Below, one piece after another: positions 46,244 to 55,922 of a stretch of 64,000 nt of DNA (within the stretch, counting starts at the first letter, position 1; every line of letters begins with the position of its first letter). The translations under genes were made by a program, and so were the position numbers. Under the pieces are notes generated by a model. It had not been told where the DNA came from. It did not search any database and saw only the letters and a program-made list of their open reading frames with translations. Origin of the DNA: Gammaproteobacteria bacterium (GTDB lineage Bacteria > Pseudomonadota > Gammaproteobacteria > GRL18); the NCBI GenBank assembly GCA_016744995.1, contig JADGDG010000001.1, positions 970,011 through 1,034,010 of the forward strand, given 5' to 3'.

Positions 46244-46531
46244 ATGCGATCACAAATGAGAAAAAATGAACGAGATGCATTTGAACGTCGCTGCCATGAC
46301 AGGCGTGAAGTTGATTTTAAATTCGCGTCTACAGAATGGATTGCGCATGTAAAGAGGGATTATGTTGCCTGGCCCAAGCTTGACAGGCGTCACAATGCTC
46401 GTCGTGATGGCGAAAGACGTGACAATATTCAGGAGTTCTCTGGAGGTTTTACAACGGACTATAGCAGTGACCTCTTGAGCAAAGAAGAAAGGCTCTTTTT
46501 TAATGAGCTGTTTACTAATAAAACTAATTAA
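46244..46531 (+). CDS. Small Arg-rich protein of unknown function
   Basis: A 95-aa hydrophilic protein that I do not recognise. It carries two Arg clusters, RRCHDRREVDF (about 15-25) and LDRRHNARRDGERRDN (about 46-61), and a helical C-terminus LSKEERLFFNELF. GAAGAAAAG lies before the ATG at 46244; an internal ATG four codons later is the alternative. The region upstream is very AT-rich and probably carries its promoter. Arg/Asp clusters of this kind could bind nucleic acid or membranes, but nothing firmer can be said. Confidence 0.55.
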   Translation: MRSQMRKNERDAFERRCHDRREVDFKFASTEWIAHVKRDYVAWPKLDRRHNARRDGERRDNIQEFSGGFTTDYSSDLLSKEERLFFNELFTNKTN

Positions 46532-46636
46532 GTTGGCAACTACCCAGCCGGTATTTAATTTATTCTGATTGATTCACCTAAAATCCTCAAACTCTGATAC
46601 AATCTGATTTTTCTTATAATAGCCTGTTTCCAGTCC

Positions 46637-48109
46637 ATGTTTTTTTCCGAACAACGCCAACAATTTTTCAAACCACTGACCAGTAAATATCGTGAACAGG
46701 TCATTGAATGTCTGCGCCTGCTTTATGATCGTCTCTATAGTGCCAATGCCGACTATGGGGAATCATTACGACGCAATCAACTGATTGAAATTTTTGAAGA
46801 AGCTTTGGTTCGGACACCTGTTCTTGAGGCAGAGCTAGAGCAGAAGCCGGGTGTAGAACAAGAGGTTCTGGATGAACTTTCTGTCCCACGGTTCAAAAAT
46901 GAGCGAGAACAGGCTGGCTGGATATTAAACCTTCTGGTCGAAAATGGCTGGATTGAAAAACAGGTTGATCAGGTGACGTTTCAGTCAACCTATCCTTTCA
47001 GTCGCATGGGCCGTTTGTTTACTCAACCGCTGGTTGAGGCCAGTCAAACCAAAGTGCGCACCCGCCATAGAAACACTCGGAACACTCTCAATGCACTGGA
47101 AGCATTTCTGAGTCGTGGTGAAGTGCATGATTTACTGGATGCCTATGAGTTTTCAGAGCGTATTATTGCTGATTTTAGTGATGTTATTGCGGAGTTAGAA
47201 GAGCGAAAGCGTGAATTAGTGAAACAAGTTGAAGCTCAAGTTCTGGTGCAGCAGGCATCAGAGCACTTTTTTGACTTTATGGAAAAGCGCTTCCAGCCGG
47301 ATCTGTCTATTCGCCTCTCAGCCGATAGTGTTGAAAAGCATCGTGATCAGATTGACAAAGTGATTGCTAAAATACGTCGTAAGCGTAAAGAATTTAAAAA
47401 GCAGGCTGAAACCCGGCTCAGACAGGTGGCGCCGGAATTATTATCTGCTCCGGATCAATCCATTTTATGGACGATTCTTGACACCATTGAGCTGCGTATG
47501 CGTAAAGCTGCAGAAACCATGCTTCCAGCACTGCGCAGAGCATTGCAGAATTTTACCAAACGGGCAGATATTATTATCCGCCAGATTGCCTATCTGGGCG
47601 GGCAGAATCAAAGTGACATACTGTCGGTTTGTGAAACCTTAAAAGATCTCAGTGATGAGGAAAACCGGGCGCGCATGAATCGGGTGGCTGAGCTGATATC
47701 TCCCATGAGTCTGAGACTGTTTGACCCGCAGCAGATAGTTTTGACCGAAAGAAAACAACAACGAATGGTTGAAACTGAGCTAGCGAGTGAAGAGCCGTTG
47801 GATGAAAGTGCTCGGCGTGACTTAATGATTCAGCAAATGCTGGATCAGGCTTTTTCTATTCGTAATCAGGATCTGAAAAGTTACATGCTGAGTGCTTTAC
47901 AAAAAAATCAGCAGATTAAGACCTCTGATTTACCTGTTAAAAATGCCGATGATTTACTGGCGATGGCCCATGCCATTGAGCTGGGTGCGGTTAACCAAAT
48001 GAGTTCAGAGTTTGTCTTTCATGTCGAACCTGTTGGCCAGTTCAACAAAAATGCTTATTTTGAGCAATTTGATGAATTTATTATTTCAATTGAAAAGAAA
48101 GAAGTTTAA
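46637..48109 (+). CDS. mksF: MksF/JetA-like kleisin of an SMC-like condensin
   Basis: A 490-aa protein with an N-terminal winged-helix region (about 1-150; REQAGWILNLLVENGWIE), a long helical middle and a C-terminal segment like those of MukF/MksF/JetA kleisins. It would bridge the heads of the SMC-like protein encoded two genes downstream. The stop is followed at once by the next ATG (TAAATG), so translation is coupled. Identification rests on order and size of the three genes together with the strong SMC match; the symbol is used by analogy. Confidence 0.72.
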   Translation: MFFSEQRQQFFKPLTSKYREQVIECLRLLYDRLYSANADYGESLRRNQLIEIFEEALVRTPVLEAELEQKPGVEQEVLDELSVPRFKNEREQAGWILNLLVENGWIEKQVDQVTFQSTYPFSRMGRLFTQPLVEASQTKVRTRHRNTRNTLNALEAFLSRGEVHDLLDAYEFSERIIADFSDVIAELEERKRELVKQVEAQVLVQQASEHFFDFMEKRFQPDLSIRLSADSVEKHRDQIDKVIAKIRRKRKEFKKQAETRLRQVAPELLSAPDQSILWTILDTIELRMRKAAETMLPALRRALQNFTKRADIIIRQIAYLGGQNQSDILSVCETLKDLSDEENRARMNRVAELISPMSLRLFDPQQIVLTERKQQRMVETELASEEPLDESARRDLMIQQMLDQAFSIRNQDLKSYMLSALQKNQQIKTSDLPVKNADDLLAMAHAIELGAVNQMSSEFVFHVEPVGQFNKNAYFEQFDEFIISIEKKEV

Positions 48110-48748
48110 ATGATCAGCGATCTGTTTGCCGAACAACTTGAAAAAAAGCAATATCGTCTGGAAGAATTTTCCGAGCTACTCATTCGCCTGCTGGATTATG
48201 GTGTTTTATGTCGGGATGAAAGCCAGGTTGAAGAACAACTCTATGATCGTTTTTTACAATTAAAAAATCTGGTTGAAGATTATCTGCTTATGATTGGTAT
48301 TCGCATACTGCATGATGAACGTTTTCATTTTGTACGCATTTATCCACCTGGAGCACAGGTACCGGCTTTACCGGATGAAGTAGACCAGCCTTTTAATAGT
48401 GGTTTTCGACAACGCCTGTCTCAACAGGATGTTGCGGTGGTACTAGTCCTGCGTGCTGAATATGATAAATCACTGCGTGAAGGCCAAATGGATGAAAATG
48501 GCTGTGTGATGATATCAATGGAAGCCCTGAGTATTGGACTGCGCAACCTTCTGAACAGGAGCCTGCCGGAAACACTGACGGAACGAAACCGTTTACTCTC
48601 CCGGCTGAAACAATTGCGGCTGATTCATTTTAAAACAGATGATGATGAGGAGCATCAAGACTACTGGATCAGGATCAGACCAACCATCAGCAGTTTTGTG
48701 AGTGAAGATGCACTGTCCATTCTGGCTGGTGAAGAAGAGGCTGAATAA
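48110..48748 (+). CDS. mksE: MksE/JetB-like protein (DUF4194)
   Basis: A 212-aa helical/winged-helix protein with the features of DUF4194: [41 protein letters not shown] and [13 protein letters not shown]. In MksBEF and Wadjet it binds the kleisin and regulates the motor. It starts directly at the end of mksF and ends 8 bp before mksB. Confidence 0.78.
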   Translation: MISDLFAEQLEKKQYRLEEFSELLIRLLDYGVLCRDESQVEEQLYDRFLQLKNLVEDYLLMIGIRILHDERFHFVRIYPPGAQVPALPDEVDQPFNSGFRQRLSQQDVAVVLVLRAEYDKSLREGQMDENGCVMISMEALSIGLRNLLNRSLPETLTERNRLLSRLKQLRLIHFKTDDDEEHQDYWIRIRPTISSFVSEDALSILAGEEEAE

Positions 48749-48756
48749 ACAAATTT

Positions 48757-51700
48757 ATGTTTGCTAAAAAAGTAATTTTTATCAATTGGGGTAATATCCC
48801 GCTTCTGGATTTTGAATTCGGGCCCATTAATCTGTTTTCCGGAGGCAACGGCTCAGGAAAAACTACGGCAGCGGATGGCATTCAAACTATTATGACTGCT
48901 GCTCATGAAAATCTTTATAACTACAATCCGGGACAGGATGAAACCACACAACGTGGTCGTCGCGGTAAGCAGGTGCGCACCCTGGCTTCCTATGTTTTAG
49001 GATGTGATGATGGTAGTTACGCACGTCCCTGGAACACTGATGGTTATCTGGCGGCGGTGTTTCATCCAACACAGGGAGAAACTGCTGAGCCTTTTACTGC
49101 GATAATGGGGATCCGTGCTCATATCGATCAATCCGGCAAACAAAAACAGGCCAGACAGGATGAACTGAGCTTCTTTATTCTTCAGGGTGAAATACTGCAG
49201 CAGGCCGATTTTTTGCGGTCGGCAGGTGAGGTAAAGCATATTATTCCCCTGAGTGAAATAAGCGATCATCTGAAACAAAAATATGGTGTAAAAACAGTTG
49301 AGCAATACAGCAAAAAACGACCCTATTTAAGACGTTTGTATGCAGCCTTAAGAGGCAAAAATGATGCCGTTTCTGATCGAGAGGCGATGCATGCAGCGAA
49401 AACATTTTCATCTTTTATGGCTTATAAACCAGTTAAAAGTATTAATGACTTTGTGGCTCATGAAATCCTGGAAAATAAGGATATGGGTGATGCAATTCGT
49501 GATATTTCAGAGTCTATGAAAACCATACACGGGATGGAAGAAGATGCCCGATTTATTATTACTTCAATTGATTTACTGAACCAGACAGAAAAATTTTGTT
49601 TGACTTATATCGATCATTGGGTTGACTTAATTATAAATCATTACACTGAGGCTAAGCGTGAGTCTCTGGTGAATCAAAATGCTTATCTGAAAGCAAAAAA
49701 AGATCAGCAGAATATTATAGAAAGCATTAATGATCGTGAAAAAAAGATCATGATCACCGAAGACCGCCGTAAACAGGCACATCAGGAAATAGTCTCTCTG
49801 GAAGCGCAGCGACAAGGGATTAAGGCTTTAAAAGATAAAGATGAATTATTGGCAACTATAGAGAAAAATAATCATCAGTTGTCAGAGCAAAGCCGACCTT
49901 TATTAGAACAAAACTTCCTGTTAATGAAAAATACTGAAAATAGTTCAGCACTTTTAGAGCTTCTGAAGAAAAGCTCATTGGGTGTTGATCTATCAGGCTT
50001 TGATAATAAGGACTTAATATCTCAGGTACGTAAAGTCGTTGCCTTAAAAGAAAAATCTGAAATTGATTTACACAGCCTGTTAGGCAGTGACTGGGTTGAT
50101 ATTTCACCCCTGGAAAATCACTTAGACAATGCCCTGATTGCAGAGCAGGAACATAATCGTCTGGTAAAACTATTGCACAGCAGTGAACAGCAGACTTTTG
50201 GTGCCATGAGTCTTCGTGATCAACTACAGCAGCTATTAACTCGCCAGCAAAATCAGTTACAGCAGACACAGCATAAAATGCAGCAAAAGCAGCAGGAAAT
50301 TGATGCTCTGCAAGGCCATAAAATTACTTATCCACATTATGTTCAAATAGCACTTGCTGCCATTGAGCAACAATGTCCACAGGCTGATCCCAGAGTTTTG
50401 TGTGATTATATTGAAATTCTTGAACCAGAATGGCAAATGTCCATCGAAGGTTATCTCGGGGGCGCACGTTTTTCAATTCTGGTTGAAGAAGATTTTGAGG
50501 CTGAAGCTATTCGAATAGTACGAAATATGCCTGGAGGTAATCGTAATCGCGCACGGGTGATTCAGGGCAGTCGGGCGCGCAGAGATATGCAGCGACTGGA
50601 TGTGAAAAAGGATTCCATGGTCAGTATCATGAAATTTGACCATAAAACCGCTGAATACTATCTCAAAGCCTCCTATGGCAATGTCTTAAGAGTTGCGGAT
50701 GCAGATGTCCTGCGTTCTACAGCAAGAGGTATTACCCCGGATGGTCTTGCTTCTGGTAGTTATAGTATGTGGCGTTGTGATGTATCGGATGCGGAACTGG
50801 TCTTTGGTCAGGAGGCTCGTGAGCGTGCACTGATTGCCAAACAACAGGAGTTGCGAATTTATGAAGATGAAGCCAATAAACTGCACCGGACATACCAGAA
50901 TAATCAGCAGATTTTTGCCCTGCTTGATCCCATTAAAACACTCAACTATGTCAGCATTATTAATACCATGCTGGATTACCATCGCCGTCTGAAACAGGCA
51001 GAAGAGGCATTGTCCGATCTTGACCTGAGTTCTTTTAACACTCTGGAAAAAAAGCTGGATGAACGTAAAGCGGATTATGATGACTTTGATCAGAAAGGAA
51101 AAGAGCTGATTAAAGACTTAGGCGGCTTACAGGTTGAATTGAAAAAACAAAAAGAGCGGGTCAAAGCTCTGGATGAGGGGCAAGAAAAATTACAGGATGA
51201 TGTGGAGCTGCAGGAAGAAAAGCTGCAAAAGATCAGTACTATTCAAACTGAATTTAATACCGATGAAACACTCAATCAAGCTGATGAGCGAGCTCGGCTG
51301 GCTGGCAGTGATATCACTTTTACGGCAGAGTTAGAGTCCATTCGTGGCTCCCTTGGTAAAACAACCATCAGTATTGAACAGTCGGTGATGCAGCACAATC
51401 AGCACTGTAAAACGTATGATGCCATTGTTTATGATTCAGATACTTACGCTTTACACAGCCATGAATTTTTTAAACGTATCAGCCAGTTAGCCGGCGAAGT
51501 GGATGCTATTAAAAATCGACTGAAAAATAATGTGCTGGCTGAAAAACAGGAAAAACTCACCAGTTTAAAAGAAGATTTTAATACCGCTTTTGTTACCAAT
51601 CTGTGTCATTCCATTTATCAGGCAATCAACGATGGCAAACGCATTCTGGATGATCTCAATGGTGAGCTGGAGCATCATCGCTTTGGCACTGATCGGGAAC

Positions 51701-52401
51701 GTTTTCGCTTTGCCTATACTTGGGTTCCAGAATTTAGAGAATATGAACGTTTCTTTAAAGAAGTGATTCAACAGCCTGATTTGGGTGATGGTACGACATT
51801 ATTTAATGCTGAACTGTCAGACAATGGCAAAAAAATCCGTGATAAATTAATGACCATGCTGCTGGATGATGATGCTCAAAAGGCCATCAGGGAGCTTGAA
51901 CGTATCAGTGATTATCGAAACTATCGTAATTATGAAATTTATAAAGAACCGGAGGGTAAACAACCCATCCCTCTGAGTCGATATGGTACAGGCTCAGGTG
52001 GGCAATTAGAGACACCGGCTTATATTATCCGCTCCGCAGCCATTACCTCTGCGTTTCGCTTTAATGAAGGTAATAGTCATCTGAGAATGGTTATGGTGGA
52101 TGAAGCGTTCTCAAAAATGGATGAAGCCCGTTCAAGAGAAGTGATTAATTATCTGACCAATACCCTTGGGCTGCAACTTATCTTTATTATGCCGACCAGT
52201 AAGTCGGGGCCGTTTATGGATCTGATCAGTAATCAGTTTGTGTTCAGCAAATGCCCGACCACCCGATCCAGAGGGGAGCTGCAAACTCGTATGCTGGTGG
52301 ACCGAAAAATCTGTGATCAGGATAAACTTAAAGAATTATGGGCCAATCATCGTAAAACCATACGTCATCAAGCCATGCTTGATTTTATGGAAGAGTTGTA
52401 A
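48757..52401 (+). CDS. mksB: MksB/JetC-like SMC-family ATPase
   Basis: A 1214-aa motor protein. The N-terminal half-head has Walker A GGNGSGKTT (29-37). Long coiled coils (about 290-560 and 700-1000) flank a hinge-like globular part (about 525-690; EPEWQMSIEGYLGGARF). The C-terminal half-head has the signature YGTGSGGQLETP (about 1075) and Walker B MVMVDEAFSKMD (1111-1122). It would extrude or compact DNA as a dimer with MksE and MksF. No JetD-like topoisomerase-related nuclease gene follows, so this looks like the chromosomal MksBEF form rather than a full Wadjet plasmid-defence unit. Confidence 0.85.
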   Translation: MFAKKVIFINWGNIPLLDFEFGPINLFSGGNGSGKTTAADGIQTIMTAAHENLYNYNPGQDETTQRGRRGKQVRTLASYVLGCDDGSYARPWNTDGYLAAVFHPTQGETAEPFTAIMGIRAHIDQSGKQKQARQDELSFFILQGEILQQADFLRSAGEVKHIIPLSEISDHLKQKYGVKTVEQYSKKRPYLRRLYAALRGKNDAVSDREAMHAAKTFSSFMAYKPVKSINDFVAHEILENKDMGDAIRDISESMKTIHGMEEDARFIITSIDLLNQTEKFCLTYIDHWVDLIINHYTEAKRESLVNQNAYLKAKKDQQNIIESINDREKKIMITEDRRKQAHQEIVSLEAQRQGIKALKDKDELLATIEKNNHQLSEQSRPLLEQNFLLMKNTENSSALLELLKKSSLGVDLSGFDNKDLISQVRKVVALKEKSEIDLHSLLGSDWVDISPLENHLDNALIAEQEHNRLVKLLHSSEQQTFGAMSLRDQLQQLLTRQQNQLQQTQHKMQQKQQEIDALQGHKITYPHYVQIALAAIEQQCPQADPRVLCDYIEILEPEWQMSIEGYLGGARFSILVEEDFEAEAIRIVRNMPGGNRNRARVIQGSRARRDMQRLDVKKDSMVSIMKFDHKTAEYYLKASYGNVLRVADADVLRSTARGITPDGLASGSYSMWRCDVSDAELVFGQEARERALIAKQQELRIYEDEANKLHRTYQNNQQIFALLDPIKTLNYVSIINTMLDYHRRLKQAEEALSDLDLSSFNTLEKKLDERKADYDDFDQKGKELIKDLGGLQVELKKQKERVKALDEGQEKLQDDVELQEEKLQKISTIQTEFNTDETLNQADERARLAGSDITFTAELESIRGSLGKTTISIEQSVMQHNQHCKTYDAIVYDSDTYALHSHEFFKRISQLAGEVDAIKNRLKNNVLAEKQEKLTSLKEDFNTAFVTNLCHSIYQAINDGKRILDDLNGELEHHRFGTDRERFRFAYTWVPEFREYERFFKEVIQQPDLGDGTTLFNAELSDNGKKIRDKLMTMLLDDDAQKAIRELERISDYRNYRNYEIYKEPEGKQPIPLSRYGTGSGGQLETPAYIIRSAAITSAFRFNEGNSHLRMVMVDEAFSKMDEARSREVINYLTNTLGLQLIFIMPTSKSGPFMDLISNQFVFSKCPTTRSRGELQTRMLVDRKICDQDKLKELWANHRKTIRHQAMLDFMEEL

Positions 52402-52671
52402 CGGCAGCTCCTCATAAAATAACCATTGTGCTTCTTTCTCTTTATTCTTCAAATCATGTATGGCCATTTCCAATTTAATCTATTTTGTTTAATACAGTCA
52501 AACTCTTAATCTATCTGTTACACTTACACTTACAATTATTAATGTTTTTCCACAATAACTGATGTTTTATAGTGAGAGATAAATCTAAGTGATTGTTTTT
52601 AAATAAAATATTTATTAATATTGTTCATTATTCTGGAACGGCTAATTTAGTGGGGCAAGGACACAATACGA

Positions 52672-53940
52672 ATGTTTATCGATAAGTTTACAAAAATGTT
52701 CTCGAACAGAGGCATAGCCACTGGTTTTGGTTTTATAATTCTCTTAATGCTAATACAAACTGTTCTGGCTCTATGGCGTTTTAATGATGTCAAAACTGAA
52801 TTTGTCAAAGTGGTTGATGTGTACAATGTACGCATGCAACTGGTGCAAAAAATGCGTGTTATATCCAGAGAAAGAGCACCGATCCTCTTTTCTATGGTCA
52901 GTACAGATGATGCTTTTGAAATTGATGATTTAAAAACAGAATTTGGCTCGCTTGGCAGTTCATTTTTAGGCTATCGTAAGCAATTGGTGGCTACAAATTT
53001 ATCGGCTCAAGAACAAAAGCTTCTTGATCACCACCGTGAATTTGCACGTTCCATTGTTCCAGGCCAACGCAGAGTAATTGAGTTAGTTGAAGATGAACAA
53101 TATTCGGCAGCCCAGGATTTATTAGTTAAAGAAGTATCTCCTAATCAAATAATTGCTTTGTCTAAATTAGATGATTTAATAGCTTATGAAAGTAATAATT
53201 CTCATAAGGCGATGGATAAAGCAAAAAAGTTATTTGATACCACACGCAGGGATCTGCTATTAGCCACTTTTTTAGGCGTTATTATTAGTATTGCTATTGG
53301 TATTTTTGTCAGTATTCGTTTTTCTCATTTTATTAAAACCTTAAAGAAAAATAAAGACGATCTCGAAATTACGGTGGCAGAGCGCACTAAAGATTTAGTC
53401 GAAGTAAACAAGCAGCTACAACATTTGGCTCACTATGATGTATTGACAGGGTTGCCTAATCGTTCCTCATTTTTAGGATACCTTTCTCAAGGTATGAAAG
53501 AAATGGATAGTAAAAATAAAGGCTTAGCCTTACTCTTTATTGACCTGGATGGTTTTAAATCAATCAATGATGATTATGGTCATGATTATGGCGATGAAAT
53601 ATTGCGCCAGGTTGCCACCAGAGTTGGGGAAACACTGAGGAATGATGATGTGTTTGCACGTCTGGGAGGTGATGAGTTTACCCTTGTTGCACAAAATATA
53701 GTCGCTAGTGATGACAATAAAGCGGTCAAGATAGTTGCTGACAAAGTGATTGAAGCTTTATCTCAACCTTTTGATGTGATAGATGCACAATGTCATATAG
53801 GCAGCAGTATTGGTATCGCACTTTACCCGAGTCAAACAAAAGATTTGGATGAATTGATTAGTTTTGCCGATACAGCTATGTATGCGGTTAAACGTTCGGG
53901 TAAAAATAACTATAAGATGTATGAAAGTTCTATGAGCTAA
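52672..53940 (+). CDS. Membrane-bound diguanylate cyclase
   Basis: A 422-aa protein. TM1 lies at about 14-35 and TM2 at about 195-217, with a helical periplasmic domain between them that resembles the four-helix-bundle sensor of chemoreceptors (RMQLVQKMRVISRERAPILF). A short coiled coil leads to a GGDEF domain with RLGGDEF intact (332-336) and an RNDD inhibitory site five residues before. It should make c-di-GMP in response to an unknown periplasmic signal. It stands alone after the mks genes; AAGGA lies before the ATG. Confidence 0.9.
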   Translation: MFIDKFTKMFSNRGIATGFGFIILLMLIQTVLALWRFNDVKTEFVKVVDVYNVRMQLVQKMRVISRERAPILFSMVSTDDAFEIDDLKTEFGSLGSSFLGYRKQLVATNLSAQEQKLLDHHREFARSIVPGQRRVIELVEDEQYSAAQDLLVKEVSPNQIIALSKLDDLIAYESNNSHKAMDKAKKLFDTTRRDLLLATFLGVIISIAIGIFVSIRFSHFIKTLKKNKDDLEITVAERTKDLVEVNKQLQHLAHYDVLTGLPNRSSFLGYLSQGMKEMDSKNKGLALLFIDLDGFKSINDDYGHDYGDEILRQVATRVGETLRNDDVFARLGGDEFTLVAQNIVASDDNKAVKIVADKVIEALSQPFDVIDAQCHIGSSIGIALYPSQTKDLDELISFADTAMYAVKRSGKNNYKMYESSMS

Positions 53941-54020
53941 CTATATAAAGATGTTTGCTTGATACTCTAAATTGATATAATAGCATACAAATAAGTTAAC
54001 TCCGTTAAAAGGTATATTAA

Positions 54021-54386
54021 ATGAGTCTGGAAAAATTTCTACAACAATTAAAGAAAACGCCTGAAAACATAGAATTTTCAGAGACAATGTCTATCATTGA
54101 AAGCCTTTATATTTTTAATGAAACAGAATTTAGAAATGGTGATCTGATTAATAAGTCTGGACAAAACTCTGGTTCCTGCAAACTCTTTGCCTTTGCCCAA
54201 CTACAGAACTTATCAAAAGAACAGACTCTGGCATGTTTCGGCTCTTACTATCGAGATGATGTTGTGAAAAATCCTGAAGCAAATAATCATCAGAATATCC
54301 GTAATTTTATAAAGCAGGGCTGGTCAGGTATTGAATTTTCTAAAATGCCATTACAGGAAAAAGAGGCAGGTAAGGTGCTTGTTTGA
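54021..54386 (+). CDS. HopJ-family protein
   Basis: A 121-aa small soluble protein matching the HopJ family over its full length: FSETMSIIESLYIFNETEF, GSCKLFAFAQLQNLSKEQTL, CFGSYYRDDVVKNP and HQNIRNFIKQGW. The family name comes from a Pseudomonas type III effector, but the protein is widespread in free-living gammaproteobacteria without any such role, and its function is unknown. No secretion genes are near. A bidirectional terminator follows. Confidence 0.85.
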   Translation: MSLEKFLQQLKKTPENIEFSETMSIIESLYIFNETEFRNGDLINKSGQNSGSCKLFAFAQLQNLSKEQTLACFGSYYRDDVVKNPEANNHQNIRNFIKQGWSGIEFSKMPLQEKEAGKVLV

Positions 54387-54449
54387 GTACATTAACTGAT
54401 GGTTTAGGAACAACGATATCAAGTTGATTTACGTATTATAAACTGTAGT

Positions 54450-54481
54450 AAAAAAGCCATATCAATTGATATGGCTTTTTT
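54450..54481. terminator. Bidirectional intrinsic terminator
   Basis: A perfect 32-bp palindrome with an A6 run on the left and T6 on the right around GCCATATCAATTGATATGGC. It sits between the convergent HopJ and PEP-CTERM genes and can end transcription from both sides. Confidence 0.92.
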
Positions 54482-54505
54482 GTGATGTATAAAGCTTTAT
54501 ATGAG

Positions 54506-55228
54506 TTATGCTTTACGACGAACAATACTCATTATGCCCAGACCTAGTCCCATTAACAGCAGAACTCCAGGAGCTGGTACGGCAGGAGGAGCGATTTCCT
54601 CTTCAATACCTGCATATCTTACACTCCCTTGTGACAGGTTGTAAAAGCCAAAGCTTCCATCTGCAAAAGTTCCTGAAATGTTAATCTCTAAGACACCATT
54701 AACAAAAACCTGTACATTGGTTGAATTAAAAATTAAATCAAAGTCGTAAGTCTCGTTATCCACCCAGCCAGCATCACCTAAATTTGCACCTCGTTGCAAT
54801 TCTTCAACAACATTTTCATGTCCCCAGAAGTCAGAAAAATTAAATTCACCAGTGACTCGTGAAATCGCAAGTCCCCTGTTTCCATAGCTGCCAACCTGCT
54901 GGTTGTTTTGTTTCCAGTCAATTAATAAATAGTCTGCATTTGCATTTGAAGAATCGCCGGTGTTATAACCTAGAACAAAACCGATAAAATCATCATCTCC
55001 TGTGGTTTCAACTGTTATTTGTCCTGACAGGGCCAGCCCCTGACTATTGGTATTGTTATAAAACACAGCAGGTAAGGCAGTGTTGACGCGCTGGAATACG
55101 GAATGAGTATCACCTGCGACGGTCCAATCGCCGCCGCCTTCCTCTGACCAACTGCTCAAATCTACAGGTGTTGCATAGGAACAAGCAGAAGCAATAGTAA
55201 AAGCAAATGCTGTTAGAAGTTTCTTCAT
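54506..55228 (-). CDS. PEP-CTERM exported protein
   Basis: A 240-aa exported protein. It has a signal peptide (about 1-19, ending SYATP), a beta-rich body like LamG/concanavalin-type domains (FIGFVLGYNTGDSS, DYLLIDWKQNN, VQVFVNGVLEI), and a C-terminal sorting tag: VPAPG, a hydrophobic helix (VLLLMGLGLGIMSIV) and RRKA. That tag is read by an exosortase, which must be encoded elsewhere; such proteins usually go to the surface or to exopolysaccharide. GGAGAG precedes the ATG. The specific role is unknown. Confidence 0.85.
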   Translation of the reverse strand: MKKLLTAFAFTIASACSYATPVDLSSWSEEGGGDWTVAGDTHSVFQRVNTALPAVFYNNTNSQGLALSGQITVETTGDDDFIGFVLGYNTGDSSNANADYLLIDWKQNNQQVGSYGNRGLAISRVTGEFNFSDFWGHENVVEELQRGANLGDAGWVDNETYDFDLIFNSTNVQVFVNGVLEINISGTFADGSFGFYNLSQGSVRYAGIEEEIAPPAVPAPGVLLLMGLGLGIMSIVRRKA

Positions 55229-55456
55229 CTTAATCTCTCCATTTAAATTATTTATAATTTAGATAAGCATTTATTGAGCCATAAATAAAATATTATTATA
55301 TATCATTGATTTATGGTTTTATGTTGAATTTTATAAATTTATAATGGATTGAACTGTAAAAAAAGCTGACAGACATTAAATATGGTCGGACAGTTAATGA
55401 GGTAGACCAATTCTGCTCTGAGTCTGAGATAGTGCCGGGTAGGAATAGATCACATC

Positions 55457-55690
55457 TTATGACTTAAATTTGTCAATAAATTCCATTACCTGCTGACTAA
55501 GGTCATGTTCTGGATTAAAGCCGATAAAAATAAATATAATGGCCAGAGTAATGGCTAAGAATTTTAAAACAGGAAATAGAATCAGTGTGATAAACAGGAT
55601 TATAAGTCCGGCAATCAAATAGTTAGGTGCTTTAATGAATTTTTTGAGCTCAGTTAATATTCCTGAGAGTTTTGCTGTTATATCATTCAT
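55457..55690 (-). CDS. Small membrane protein of unknown function
   Basis: A 77-aa protein with an N-terminal amphipathic stretch, one long or two closely packed hydrophobic helices (about 25-60; LIAGLIILFITLILFPVLKFLAI) and a polar C-terminus. I do not recognise a family. Its length, codon use and start (two in-frame codons before MNDI) look genuine, but evidence is only compositional. Confidence 0.5.
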   Translation of the reverse strand: MNDITAKLSGILTELKKFIKAPNYLIAGLIILFITLILFPVLKFLAITLAIIFIFIGFNPEHDLSQQVMEFIDKFKS

Positions 55691-55792
55691 AGTGTGTATC
55701 AGGGCCAGTCAGAAAATTGATTGTATCAGAGATATGTTTTGTTTTAGAATTTATTTTGAACTAATAGAAAACAGAGGGGTCATAATTATAGT

Positions 55793-55868
55793 GTGAATAA
55801 AGTTAACGCCTTATGAACACTTCACTTAATCCCTTTTTTCCCCCCACTTTATGTGGGGGTTTTTTTTG
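55793..55868 (+). ncRNA. Candidate small RNA at the Spot 42/ErsA position beside engB
   Basis: A strong rightward terminator at 55841-55867 has no protein gene before it on that strand. A possible promoter (TTGAAC 55756-55761, CATAAT 55781-55786, 19-bp spacing) would give an RNA of about 75 nt ending in the terminator, with a C/U-rich single-stranded stretch (AUCCCUUUUUUCC) just before the stem. Spot 42 in enterics and ErsA in Pseudomonas are encoded in the same place, between polA and engB and convergent with engB. The start point is a guess and no sequence family was matched. Confidence 0.45.
55841..55867 (+). terminator. Intrinsic terminator, rightward
   Basis: CCCCCAC, a 5-nt loop, GTGGGGG and T8. 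The T-run is only on the right, so it serves the + strand, not the leftward engB gene whose end is 55 bp away. Confidence 0.9.
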
Positions 55869-55922
55869 CTGCAGAATTCATTCAAAAGCCTTTGGCCAAA
55901 TAAAAGCCTTTAGCCAAAAAAT

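Noticed and set aside
46637..52401. Complete Wadjet defence system
   Set aside because: No JetD-like gene lies within the window next to these genes.
54021..54386. Type III secretion effector
   Set aside because: The HopJ name is historical; no secretion genes or chaperone are near and the family is widespread in non-pathogens.
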